Shown piece after piece: positions 23,701-35,154 of a stretch of 64,000 nucleotides of DNA. Position numbers and translations under genes: made by a program. This stretch comes from Turritopsis dohrnii (taxonomy: Eukaryota; Cnidaria; Hydrozoa; Anthoathecata; Oceaniidae), in NCBI GenBank assembly GCA_027922465.2, contig BQMF02000634.1, positions 62,001-126,000 of the forward strand. Reading direction: 5' to 3'. Below the pieces are notes generated by a model. It saw nothing but the letters and a program-made list of their open reading frames with translations, was not told the origin of the DNA and searched no databases. Position 1 is the first letter of the stretch; every line of letters begins with the position of its first letter.

Positions 23701-25101
23701 TTCATTTTTATAGATGGAAAAAGAACAGGTGTTATAGGTGATATAGGTGATAAGGATAAAGGTACTGAATTTTTCATACTTATAGTGAAATCACATAAAG
23801 TATTTTTAAGCTGTGATCAATATTCTATCCCTTGTTATTTTCTAATTTTTGATTTTGCAGATGTTTCAAGTTCGGAACAACCAGGTAATGTTCCTATCTT
23901 GCTGTTAGTGGCATCATTTGGACTGGCTAATTCAATGATTTTAATAAGTGCCATTATTACTTCAACTCTTTTGTTTGTTACTATAGTGATTTCAAGTACA
24001 GAAGACAACACTTGTGTAGCTGCTGTTGATGAGGAGGGTATGTAATGCCTTGCTTATATACAAAAGTAATGATTAATCAATGTCCCTTTAAACTCTTTCA
24101 TTTCATTGTTATAGATGTAACAAGAACAGCTTTTGATATAGGCGATAATGATAAAGGTACTGAATTGTTTATACATTGTGAAATCATTAAGTATTTTTAG
24201 CTGTGATCAATTTGTTCACTTGTTCACAACAAACTTTAAAGTGAAATCAGATCAAATATATTTAGTAATGATGAACATAATGTACCTTTTAATTGTTTCA
24301 TCTTGCTACTATAGACATGACAAGCACTGATCTTGGAACTGTTGATAACACTGAAGGTACTAACTTGTTGTTCATACCTTAAAAGTGAAATCAGACGAAT
24401 ATCATTAGGAGTTATAAACATCCTTTATTCTTTTGCCTTTTGTGGTTAGAGGTATTCTAAATTTTCATCATGAAATTAATGCCGATGGTAATGGTTTGTT
24501 GATATTTGCAATTGATTAAGAATTCTTGTACCATTGATTTTCAAGGAAGGATTTCGTAAAGTTCGTAGAGTTTGTAAAATTAAAGTTTGATGCACTATGC
24601 TGATTACTGACCCATACGATTTTGTCTCAATCATAACTTATATCGAAGTTCTTTTATTTCTTTTAGATACTTTCATGCCTAGAAGTATTAGTGGTAAGTT
24701 CATATTTACGATTTGTTTGCAATAAAAAGGAATCTGTCTCGTTATTATCGGATATGCATGTTTATAATGATGTTGTTAATGTTGTTGCAGTGGGCCAGAA
24801 AAAGGATCTGAAAAAGAATGCTGTTATTGCTGTTTATGCTCCTTGCGACTCTGATGATTCATTCTGGCTATTTATTATTTCCACCTTGCGTTCATCAAAC
24901 CTACGTGGATGCTGGTTTGATTTTGTCGACGGCCACTATCATATTGGGAGTAGAACTAAAATTGACTTGAATTCTGTGGTTAGAATTGACAGTTCTTTCA
25001 ATTCTTTTTTTATAATTAGAAAAGAGTTTCGGAGCAAATCTTTAGCATTGACCGATGAAGAAAGTGGATTTTTAAGTAGTGAAATATCAAAACTGTCATA
25101 G
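20738..25101 (+). CDS. Accessory gene of the KDZ element: zinc ribbon + micro-exon linker + barrel-like C-terminus
   Basis: Fourteen exons with GT-AG introns join to 1062 nt, an uninterrupted 353-aa frame: 20738-20765, 21569-21621, 21867-22019, 22467-22653, 22881-22901, 23450-23473, 23565-23615, 23714-23761, 23861-23884, 23987-24037, 24115-24156, 24315-24356, 24667-24693, 24791-25101. Exon 3 encodes a zinc ribbon (CHHCATAVHVACKKCISCG) followed by a basic stretch; exon 4 a conserved-looking block (HHGYNAVVLYAKK, GYSFDS-like, EEWFGKSGELSPSG). Exons 5-13 are 21-51 nt, all phase 1 at both ends, and give a Ser/Asp/Glu-rich linker. Exon 14 resembles a small SH3/chromo-like barrel (DDSFWLFI, GCWFD, HYHIGS, DLNSVVRI). 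The start is the only ATG that feeds this splice chain. I do not know the family. DNA or chromatin binding for the transposon is inference. Its intactness contrasts with the damaged transposase. Confidence 0.8.
23450..24156 (+). repeat. Tandem duplication of a three-exon block inside the accessory gene
   Basis: Exons 6-8 with their introns (about 23,440-23,775) are repeated as exons 9-11 (about 23,850-24,170). The coding units pair as DVSSSEQQ/DVSSSEQP, VIASTEDNACVAAVDEE/VISSTEDNTCVAAVDEE and a diverged GDIGDKDK/FDIGDNDK unit. Intron flanks such as CATTATTACTTCAACTC and GTATGTAATGCCTTGCTT are also shared, so the duplication was at DNA level. Confidence 0.9.
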
Positions 25102-27045
25102 AGGTGTAAATTACCTGTTGAATAGCCAGAATCAATTCTACGCCTTTTGTCTACAAACCCTTTCCATCAGAAATTCACGCCTCTAGATAGATTTTGGTTA
25201 GTGGTATTTACCATAGGTTTTTAGGATTTTATGTTCTCATCATTGTAACGTAAACTCTTATATAGTGTGAAACTAAACTTTTCTATACGCCATTACAGAG
25301 AAATTATTTTAAGATATGCATAAAATTTAATTGACTAATGTTTCTCCAAGGATGGTGGAGTTCTCTAATTTTTCATTTTTCTATATGGAAATCAGAAAAG
25401 CGTACTGCTATGGTGGGTACTATTTCACTTTCAATTCTTTCAAATGTATGAGCTTTAAAGCAATAGTTGTGAATGAAGCTGTGGGAGAGATTTTAGCTTA
25501 GCATAGAGCTGTAGATTTGAATTGTCCTGATCTGACTGCTTAAGACAAAATGTATTTTTGAATCTAAGGTCAATAACTGATGTTTATGCTGACGTATATA
25601 TATATGGTAAAATTTGGAAAAATTTGGCAAATGGTACTTTACTGACCACCTTAATTTAGTTTCAGCCTTTCAAACATTTTAAATTCTTTTTCTATTGGTG
25701 TGGGGTAATTGGTTATTTTAAATTTATTATGTAATGAATGATTTAAAAGAAAATAGCTTCATCCCAGATATGAATAAGGAGCCAACAAAGACATTCATGA
25801 AACCCTTGGGCTGAAAGTTGCTTGGACAGAAGAATTTAAAATATATCCAAGAAAATATGGTAAAAAAAGAGCTTTTTTAAAGTTGCCCTTAGGTTGTGAT
25901 ATTCCTGTTTCTGGGAATTTATGTGGCTCTTTAGGTAAATCACTATGTTTCTCTTTAAGTAGCTTCATATTGCTGTTTATTATTATTATTATTACAATTC
26001 CATTTTGAACTATTTAGTGTTAATTGGCTAGTCAATATGTCTTGTTTTTAAACAGTTCTATATAAAACTTCTCTTCATTGTCGTGTGGGTCGCCTTATAT
26101 TAGATATAGTTGTTTTTGATCAATGTTCTTGATTTATGCACCTAGTTAAGTTTAATTGCTGTTGCACAGATTTCCAGTTTGCTAAGATCTGTATTCTAAT
26201 TTGCAAATCATTTGTTTTATTGTAGAGACTAAATAAATATTTAGTGCAAAATTTGTGCAAAAACAGTTCCTGAAAAAGAGAAAAAAACAACACATGCTTG
26301 CACATAAACCTGATGGTAAATTGATATGCTGTAGGTGAGAAACATTTTTTTAGTTTCTTTTTTTACCATCTTGGTTCAATCTTTCCATAATGTCATGTTA
26401 TTGAGAAACCACATTATTTAACTGATTTAGATGTGGAAAAAAGTGTTGTGATTCGTACGACCTGTCATGTCATATCTCTATAAAACATGAAAATTTACGA
26501 CAGAAGTGTGGAAATGCAGCAAGCAATATGGAAATATAAATGGACTGCAACAGTACTGATGGAAAGTTCACAATGTCGAATGCTCATTATTTAAAGTATG
26601 TTTTAAATACAACTCAACTCGAAAATACATGTACGAAAGGAGCCAACTTTATGTATTCATTGTATGATAGGACATACCAGCAACACAGGAAAGTCTGTAA
26701 AACTAGAGATGGACTTGGAAAATCAGAACTTTGTTGTAACAGATTCATCGGTTCTATGGCTTGTGCGTTCTTGCGATGAAACTTGTTGAAGTGTTTGTTT
26801 ATTTATTTAATTTTTAGAGATTTTTGTACTTTGTGTTCTTGAACTTCTTTTATTCTTTTGATAAATATCTGTTTTATCAGTTGTACCTCCCTATGAAGTT
26901 CTTATGTTTTTATGTCATATTCATCAGCCACACAACATGCTTATTTAGCTACCAATCTATCATTACTTTTTTTTCCTAATTTGTAGCAATTAACTTATAC
27001 GGTTGCAATAAAAACATCTTTGAAAATGGCCACGAAGCAATTAAG
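25102..27045. other. No gene seen between the two KDZ genes (left part)
   Basis: AT-rich. A 79-aa open frame at 26,540-26,779 has no recognisable motif. No splice chain linking to the accessory gene could be found after its stop. Confidence 0.45.
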
Positions 27046-27360
27046 AGTAAGTAAGTAAGTAACGGATAGTTTTTACTTCCTTGGGGAATCCATCCTTTAT
27101 GGTTGGTTCTTCCTCCCCTCCGAAGGCGCTAACTAGGTTAACTTACCGCCAGAGATACGTAATGCATTGCTCTAACTTGCCCAACCCGCAGGCCAGTGTG
27201 TGGTCAGTCAATGGCTCCAAATGGGCTAGATACGCTGCATTGAAAGCGCGCAGGAGTGGAGTTGAGAGTTCCAGAGTTCCTCGACCGAGAATAGTACCCG
27301 AACCGCTCTGGCGAAAACTCTCTGTGTCATCCACTACACCATCGTCATCGGGAAAGGGTT
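27046..27360 (-). mobile_element. tRNA-derived SINE, copy 1
   Basis: On the minus strand it starts with a polymerase III A box (TGGTGTAGTGG), has a diverged B box (GGTTCGGGTACT), a body shared with the 46.7-kb copy (for example TACGT-TCTCTGGCGGTAAG and GCCATTGACTGAC-type segments) and ends in (TTAC)n at 27,046-27,062. It lies inside the KDZ element and so inserted later. Not a functional tRNA. Confidence 0.85.
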
Positions 27361-27715
27361 GCTAAAACAACACTAAGCGACATAAATGACTCAATTGAAT
27401 CTCTTATGGATTAAAAACAGCAAGGTTAACTTTCAGGGTGTCATCACGGCGTCACCATAACGGCCCTTTTGGCACTAATATAGAAATCATTTCGGGTGTT
27501 TTAAAAAAGTGTGAATATGCGTCGGGCATTAATTTCTTGGTTCACACAGAGCCTAGCTTAAAGTTGGGAAATTTTGGCGGGGATTTAATTTCACGAAGCC
27601 AGGAATTTAAAAATTTGGCGCGGGATTAATTTGGCGCAATTAAGACCTTTAGCATTTTTAGACATAGGGTATTTAACCCGATGGCCAAGAGATACATAAA
27701 AAGCGTACGGAATTA

Positions 27716-28186
27716 ATGACAATGGAACTCTCGAAGTGCTTCTCAAGAAACGAATCGGAGAAAAAGCGACAATATAATGAACGAGTATTGCAAGTTGAGA
27801 TTGCCTCCTTTACGCCACTCGTGTTTTCGACGAATGGTGCGATGGCGAAGGAATGCATCATATTCTACAAACGATTAGCTGATATGTATGCCGAAAAGAA
27901 AAAAATTCGAGTTAGCGACACCACAAGCTCGATTCGAACGAAGACGTCATTTTCACTACTCCGATCAATGATCAGATACATTCGGGGTTCCAGATCGAGA
28001 AAGCCTTGTTCGCTGGAAAATCTGGACCTAATTCATCAAACATCGATGATTCAGGACGAATGAACATATCATCAGATTCGTTTTATCGATCCAACTATTC
28101 GTACTCACGAAGATAAAAGTCATGTACTATATTAGTGTATTATTATTATAGGTAATAAACTTTTAGTCGGAAAAAAAAAAAAAAAA
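27716..28186 (+). mobile_element. Retroelement 3' fragment with poly(A)
   Basis: A 115-aa frame (27,716-28,063) contains FSRNESEKKRQYNERVLQVE and FTPLVFSTNGAMAKEC, a block I recall at the end of multicopy retroelement proteins in corals and other cnidarians. It is followed by a ~125-nt tail and a 15-base poly(A) run at 28,171-28,186. Immediately downstream, 28,196-28,290 has a second diverged version of the same block (NNRILKLEHGTFTPFALAAIGG, split here for length as NNRILKLEHG / TFTPFALAAI). Family identity is uncertain; a non-LTR 3' end is most likely. Confidence 0.5.
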
Positions 28187-28287
28187 TCAATGACAAAGAA
28201 AAGAGGCGCAATTACAAACAATCGAATTTTGAAGCTCGAACATGGTACTTTCACTCCTTTTGCGCTCGCCGCAATAGGTGGCCTTGA

Positions 28288-28730
28288 ACTTTTAGAAGTT
28301 ATTCTCACATCTTCTCAAGTAAGACGGCAAGATACTACTTTCATATGTTATTCTCACATATCGTCAAATAAGACGGCAAGATACTACTTTTAGAAGTTAT
28401 TCTCTCATCTTCTCAAGTAAGACGGCAAGATACTACTTTCATATGTTATTCTCACATATCGTCAAATAAGACGGCAAGATACTACTTTTAGAAGTTATTC
28501 TCTCATCTTCTCAAGTAAGACGGCAAGATACTACTTTCATATGTTATTCTCACATATCGTCAAATAAGACGGCAAGATACTACTTTTAGAAGTTATTCTC
28601 ACATCTTCTCAAGTAAGACGGTAAGATACTACTTTCAGATGTTGTTCACAGATATCGTCAAGTAAGACGGCAAGATACTACTTTTAGAAGTTATTCTCAT
28701 ATCTTCTCAAATAAGACGGCAAGAGCGACA
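28288..28730 (+). repeat. ~100-bp satellite made of two ~50-bp halves
   Basis: About nine half-units follow one another. All share AAGACGGCAAGATACTACTT; they alternate between a TTAGAAGTTATTCTC type and a CATATGTTATTCTCACAT type, giving a higher-order period near 100 bp. The outer units are most diverged. It is a tandem array without spacers, not CRISPR. Confidence 0.92.
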
Positions 28731-29262
28731 CTTACAACGATTAAGTTATTTTCATAACTTGTTACACATATTTATCCCGAAACAAACAGAAAACAGAATT
28801 TTGAAAGTCAGTGTGGTAGTTCTCTCAAGTAAACTTGGTTTTTCTGCTGGAGAAAATAAGTGCAATTTTTACTGCAATGTTGAGAGTATGTGAATTGCGT
28901 TCATTATCATCAAGGAAAAACAACAACAACATATACGTAAAACAGCTTATGAACTAGAATTCGGTTTATTCTGAATATTAAATCTATTTCCATCAAAAAC
29001 TTAGAAACTTTATTTGCTTGTACTTAACGGAAAGTCTGAAATCAAATCCACGCGAAAATTTATCTCTTTAAAGTATACATAAAGCCTTTCACGAAACCTA
29101 AAAGTTGAGGTAATCTATCAAGAAACTCATTCCCTTTGAAAAAATCGGAAGACAATTTATTGCGGAGGTAATCAAGGCCGATGAACTTTGAAAGTCAAGA
29201 ATCAAAGAAAAAAAAAGGAAACAAAGTACGTAGTTTTCTGTTTGATTTTAAACGAAAAGACC
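28731..29262. other. No gene seen; 3' flank of the transposase gene
   Basis: AT-rich, no recognisable coding sequence; would hold the 3' UTR of the minus-strand transposase gene. Confidence 0.4.
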
Positions 29263-30159
29263 TCAACTATCCCTCCCAACTTTCACATGACAATAATAAG
29301 CCAAGCTGCTCATATCACTGCAGCCTAAATAATCAATAAGGTGCGCAGGATCTTTCGAATTTTCACACCACGCAATCTTTGCACCAAAATGTCCATTCCG
29401 ATGAGTGTCTACAAGATATAAGCTGCCGTCTTTAATAAATATCATCATAGTTTTAAGTTCCACCACAACAATTATAAAAATATCCTCCAAATTTCCTAAG
29501 CTTTGAATGGAACGCAACTGGTCTGACAAACAGTCTGTGGAACCTTGTAAAAAATAGTTCGCTTCAAAACCCACTTCCATTTTATAACTTTCAGGAAGAA
29601 TTTCTTTCACTTCCATCACGTGCAAATAACCAGTAGCTGTAGACGAATCGTAAAGGAAGTTGCCGTGTTCCATACAGCCGCACAAGACTGGCAAAACTCC
29701 TTCCAAAAATGATGGATCAGAGAACGTGTTGAAAACGTCCTTTTGAAGAAAGCAATAACCGAGAAGTACGGCTATTATACCGCAAGCATTGCTTCCATCA
29801 GCCCCGCCAATCTCACTCTGACAACATGAGCTTGGCATATACCATGTACATATTTCGGCCTCAACGTATGTGCAAGAAGCGATCGAATACATGTTAGCCA
29901 TATCATGACCCACACCACAAATTGTCTCATAGTTTGTTAGCTCTAAAGTAAAATCAATTGATTCGCTATCATCCAGCCCTTCGGATTCCGATTCACTGGT
30001 GTCGACCTCTGCCTCATCGTCCACTGCTGTTTCTAAAATATGACATATCAGGTCTTTATGAAGTACTTTCGTGAAAGATACAACCCCAAGCTCCAACATA
30101 TCTCTATGAGCGCTGATACTTTTCTTCAAAGCACTTTTTAAGGTCTCTTTATGCACGCT
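29263..30159 (-). CDS. Last exon of the KDZ gene: papain-like cysteine protease domain
   Basis: A 299-codon exon with acceptor TTATGTTTAG. Counting from the GTG at 30,156, an acidic Ser/Asp/Glu stretch (residues 46-70) precedes the domain. The motif GGADGSNACGIIAVLLG puts a likely nucleophilic cysteine at 125 at the start of a helix, and LVDTHRNGHFG puts His252 after a strand with D250. The spacing and the (D)(S/T)H motif resemble OTU and herpesvirus UL36-type deubiquitinase folds rather than Ulp1. Zisupton-type elements are known to carry Ulp1-like SUMO proteases, so a ubiquitin/SUMO-directed role is reasonable, but substrate and activity are inference. It joins the preceding KDZ exon (ends TQQ, phase 0) without a frame change. 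Confidence 0.65.
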   Translation of the reverse strand, partial: SVHKETLKSALKKSISAHRDMLELGVVSFTKVLHKDLICHILETAVDDEAEVDTSESESEGLDDSESIDFTLELTNYETICGVGHDMANMYSIASCTYVEAEICTWYMPSSCCQSEIGGADGSNACGIIAVLLGYCFLQKDVFNTFSDPSFLEGVLPVLCGCMEHGNFLYDSSTATGYLHVMEVKEILPESYKMEVGFEANYFLQGSTDCLSDQLRSIQSLGNLEDIFIIVVVELKTMMIFIKDGSLYLVDTHRNGHFGAKIAWCENSKDPAHLIDYLGCSDMSSLAYYCHVKVGRDS

Positions 30160-33100
30160 CTAAACATAAGGAACACATTTTATCATCAGACCATCGCTAT
30201 TTGATGTAAGTATCTTCTATTGTAAAACTCTCAAAATTAATCACAACAACAGACAAAGTGTTGGATATTTGAAAATAAACTTTCTGTAAAATTTCGCAAT
30301 TGAAGAGCTCAAAATCGGTTAATCTTCACCAAAAGTACGGAATGCAATCAAATAATATTTCGTTAAAATTGAAAGGAGCACCTGCTGAGTTGGATATAAA
30401 CTTGATTGGGAATCCCAAGTGTCTTCTAAACCCAAAAAGGTAAAATTTCAAAAACTAGTGGCGATAAAACAGAATTTAATGAACACAAGTAATAACTAAT
30501 CGATAATTGGAAGCATACCTGACTCTAAATCTGCGATTCTTTCACCTAGTTTTTTAATTTTGCTTGAGTAGAATCTTAAATAATTTTCCATATCCTCTTT
30601 AAGGACACTTCTTTTTTCAACTAGCCGCTGCTTTTTTACATAGAGTTCAGAAATGCTCCATCTTCTTGACGGGGAAATTGCATCTAAAAAAAGAAAAATG
30701 AAATAAAATGATATGGTAAGTAATTGATCTCATTAGAGTTCTACTTACACTATGTATAAATCTTTTCCAACACCTTCCAGACCCCTTATACAGACAAAGC
30801 TTCAGTTACTGTTTCGAAAAGTTTGTACGCGACTAATTCCACGAGAAGATTTCAAAGATGCATAATCATTTTATCATTTATTTTCAATTTTCACTGATTT
30901 TTTATTGCGTTTGATAAGTAATACGTATGCATTAAAAGTATGCGTATGAAAATCAAAATGTGAAAGTCGAGCTCACACCTGAATTATTCGGAAGAAAAAG
31001 TGACGTTTTCCAAGGGAATGATCCACAGTCACAATTCTTTCGGAAAAAAGCTTGATCTGAGATACGAAATATGCGACAATAATCATTCAACGCATCATTG
31101 AGTTTTTTTTTCACAGATGCGAGTTGCAACCTCATTGTATGTCGTCGCTTACTAGTATCTAGAAAAACAAATACACCTTTGTGTTCACGTCTACACATGC
31201 AAAAAGATATTGCAAGACACAGTGAACTATTTCTATGGAGCTTTCAAAAGTACATTCTATATGACTGGAGAACACAGAAAGAAAAGAAAAAAAACGAAAC
31301 ACTGCATTTTTTCTCCTACCAAATCTGAAAACAAGCTTTTAAGAAAACTACGCATGTCATAGAACTACCTGCAACCAGCTTTAATTTAGCTTGCCAATTA
31401 AATTTTTCAAATACGTATTTCTCAATGGCTTCTTGGAAAGTTGGTTCAATAATAAGTTTTCGAAAACTTATTATTGAACCAACTTTCCAAGAAGCCATTG
31501 AGAAATACGTATTTGAAAAATTTAAAATCCTGGGTGACATATTTCTTTAAGTGAGCGATTTTTTGTGACTTGGTAATAGAATTATAACTAAAATTGCTAG
31601 TTTTCAAATCAACATCAATTAAAGCAGCAGCTGCATCAAGGTTGAGTTCGGAGAGAGCAGTTGTTCCTTCCAGTGACTTGATATAACACAGCGACAAATC
31701 GGTATTTGTCAATGTTGGCCTTCTTCTAGAGTGAATACCTAAGCAAATAAAACATAGATCTTAGTTTAGATCAACAAAATAAACTGGAACGGGAAAATGC
31801 TATTGATTCTATGTTATTTATGCTATTTTTATAACTGTTATTTCATCTCCAAAATACACATTGTATTCAATACATGGTTTCATTGCATGCAGTAACACTG
31901 CCCTCCACAATCACAGAGACTCAAGATACTTGCTTTACCACAGAATCATTTATAAGCTTAGCCTTAAGGAATGCCTTTTAACTCAGTTAAGACGCGAACT
32001 ATAATTTTAACACAAACTTTTGGAAGCATTCTTTATTTCTTGTATCCAGTTTTCCACAACATAACTATTCGATACTCCAACTGAAGAAAGCGCTTCCTGC
32101 AAACTTTTATCACATGTAGCAATTTGTTCTTCATTCTGAAGTAAAATACAATTTTCAATCAGGAACAACAAGGAGATTAATATTAGGACTCCAGCATTCA
32201 TGAAAATGTACATTTTCAAAAATTATCATAGCTTTCCAAAGAAATAAATTTCATCGGAAAGTATAAATTACCCATACTTTGACAAATCGTTGGGATAAAT
32301 CTGCTGCAAGCTTCTTAATTTTTCTTCGATTCCATGCAAACATCATTTCTGTGATACACTCCTCTCGAGCTAAATACATAAACTATGTAACTAAAATTGC
32401 TAGATACAAAACTTTGAACAACAATGTCATCAATTTTTGTTTTGATTTTATTGTATCATAATATATAACTGTGTCTACTAAGACAAAGCAGGTGCCATTT
32501 CAGGTAATTATAATTCATTTTACTTACTCTCAGGAAGTTGATGTTTAGTAGAGTTGCTGCATCGTGACAGATAGCCAAAAACTTGCTCAGTTTCCTCACC
32601 TGTCGACCGAGCAGCACCAGGAGTCCACAGTCCATCCCAAGCCACCTTAAAATATGTATCTAGCAACATCATTTATCTGATGCAATATAATTCTACAATG
32701 TACATCTTTGACACAAGATACAAGACTGCAATGAAAACCAAGTCACCAATTTACAGATATTTAAGCAGTATATGAAAGTAGATGTGTATACCTGACAATC
32801 AATTGCATGCCCTTTGGCATGCATTACAGACAAAGCAGGTTTTATCTGTGAGACCAAACCCGGCTCATGCTTGGACATAAATCCCCATAGTTTGCACATC
32901 ACATCAGCAAAGCAAAATGTGATGTCATTTTGTGAGGCCAGACTTTTCACCAGGTACAATGGATATCCAAAGAGCTCCCCTTGAAACATGTTCAGAGCCT
33001 TTTGTCCAATCCTATGCCTGCATGATGCTAAAACCAAGCCAGTCTCGTCTAAAGACTTTCCCTTTTTCATAAGATTTCTGGCAGCTGCCCAAGTTCCCCC

Positions 33101-35154
33101 ACACACATTATCTTCTGACTAAAATTAAAGATACTTATAAATAAGCACTTTTATATTATGATAGTAAAATGATTAATCAAGTTTACTTTTTGCAGAATTT
33201 TTATTTTGCAGTATTGAGGACCCCATCATGAAACCACAAAATTTTCTTGCTATAACATATTGTTGCAATTAATTCCCATTGTTTCACAAAGAAAAATAAG
33301 TTCTAATATTTTTTTCTTTTCAAAGATGTATGTCACCTTCTTTTTCAATGAAGTGGAATAAATCCTTTTGATATATGATGACACATCCTTATCGGGTAGA
33401 AACAATGAATCCTTGTAAAATGACGGTTTGCGACTTCTAAAATTGTAAAAGCAATATTAAAACAAATCTTCTTGAAAATCACACTAAGGTTGCATTGTCT
33501 TTAGCATTATAATAACTTAACAAAATAATCAGAACTCACACTCCTGAACGTTTAAATCGGTATAATTTACAATTGCCATCTACATGGCAACTATGCTGTT
33601 TGATGGTGCAAGATGGACATTCAAGAAAATCTATTTCCTGAAATTTATACTTAGCATAATTGCAATAGTTCCATTCTCTGAATGCTCGAGAAAAAATGTC
33701 TTTGTTGATATAACCAACCTGAAGAATTAGTAAAATTATCTGATCAATAATAAGACCATTATTATACATTCCCTTGCGTAAAACAAAAGAAAGCAAAAGG
33801 TGACTATATTTCACAGAAGCCAATCATCACTTGCACAAGCAATCCTGTGATGCCACTAAAAAAGAAACTGTTATACCTTTGCTGCTAACAACTATACAAG
33901 AATGTTCAACAGGATCTTTTATCACATTGTGACTTGAGCATCTTTTGCATTTTGTAGTCAATAAAGGAGCAAGTTTAACTAGCATGAGCAATAACAAAGA
34001 AAAAGGAGAAAAATAAGTGAACAATAAATTTAAAAAACATTAATGAGAATACCTTTGGTGAGATTATGCCCTAAGATCAGATAAAGTTTTCTTCTAATAA
34101 TCAGGCAAATTAATAACAAAAGATAAATTTGCAGCAATGTCACAGCAATCACAGCACAATGCAAAAAAGACCTGTAACACTAGAATCAAATTACCAGATG
34201 GAATCAAGTTGCCCTCATCATTAATTACTTCCAATGTTGACAGAGGTGTTTTGTAACCAACTGTAAAAGAAAATCTGTCATGCAAAGGGTGATGGTGATG
34301 AAATTGCCGGTCACAAGAAGCACATATGTCCATATGGCAATCTTCACATGCAATGACAGCTTCTGTTTGAAGGCACATGCTACACATATCACCAACAATG
34401 GAAACATCATTATTCAAACTAGCCCAAAAGATATTTGACCTAAAGTCGCTCCATCTAGTATCCTGATTTGCCATCCGTGTTCTCCACTTTTGGTACTTTC
34501 GTTTAGAATGTTTCTTCGGAAACTTAGAACTCAAATGCTTCAATGAGTCCAAACAATGTTGCACCATAGTATCAAAACCTGAGGTGAAACCATTGCAAAT
34601 AAACCTTGACAGCTGTAACCACATATTTTTATCAAACAAATTGAACTGAAATTAACCTTTCGATAATAAATATCCATTATCTGGCACACAACCTACTATT
34701 CTTCAAGCATATACAAACAAGGTAAAAAACAATTATATAGGTAAAAGTGAAAACCATATAAAACAATACTATAAAACATAGCATGTACATACTTGACAGT
34801 TGAACAGGAGATTCTTCACAGATATTTTCACAAGCACTAAGATCTTCTGAAAAAAAAATTAGTGAAGTGAAAATATCTTTTATTATGAAAAACAAATATT
34901 ATATATTATTTGCAATTGTTGAATGTTAGATCTTTACTCCAATTACCTTCATCGCCACCTGTTCCAACACTTATTTGGCCTGCGTAGTGTCTTATCCCTT
35001 GCTTAATCTTCTGTGTTGAGTTTCTTGGGTGTTTAGTAATTCTTAGGCCTTTAGAATCTCTCTTGAAAAATGTGGTTCTTGGACGTCTTTTTTTATTTTT
35101 TGGCTCCTTATTCGGAACCAACCCTTTTAAAAGTTCGAGTGAAGCTTTTTGCAT
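29263..35154 (-). CDS. KDZ-family transposase fused to a cysteine protease, ~17 exons, probably damaged
   Basis: Minus-strand exons with fitting phases: 35154-34947, 34846-34793, 34578-34197, 34070-34053, 33978-33877, 33855-33831, 33718-33540, 33436-33337, 33118-32792, 32645-32528, 32369-32278, 32135-32018, 31738-31369, 31158-30979, 30683-30519, 30425-30382, 30159-29263. The third exon has a B-box-like cluster (CSMCLQTEAVIACEDCH, CASC, HHHHPLHDR). The KDZ core follows: HVDGNCKLYRFKR (first Asp), LDETGLVLASCRHR (second Asp and the CRH signature), MHAKGHAIDCQ, then TGEETEQVFGYLSRC (Glu). SFPWKTS and an alpha-helical segment close it. The last two junctions are in frame and attach a protease domain. 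Two lesions: exon 6 ends one base short for its donor, and a palindrome interrupts exon 13. The first ATG is tentative. KDZ identity is firm; activity of this copy is doubtful. Confidence 0.83.
31398..31525. repeat. Perfect 128-bp palindrome
   Basis: Two 64-bp arms without spacer, centred on TTTTCGAAAA between 31,461 and 31,462, with no mismatch. The left arm read on the minus strand continues in frame into the rest of exon 13 (EAIEKYVFEKFNWQ), so the right arm is the added inverted copy; reading through it ends in a stop. Removing 64 nt restores the same phase across the exon. Confidence 0.97.

Noticed and set aside
28288..28730. CRISPR-like regular repeats
   Set aside because: Units are contiguous with no unique spacers and lie in a eukaryotic transposon; it is a satellite.
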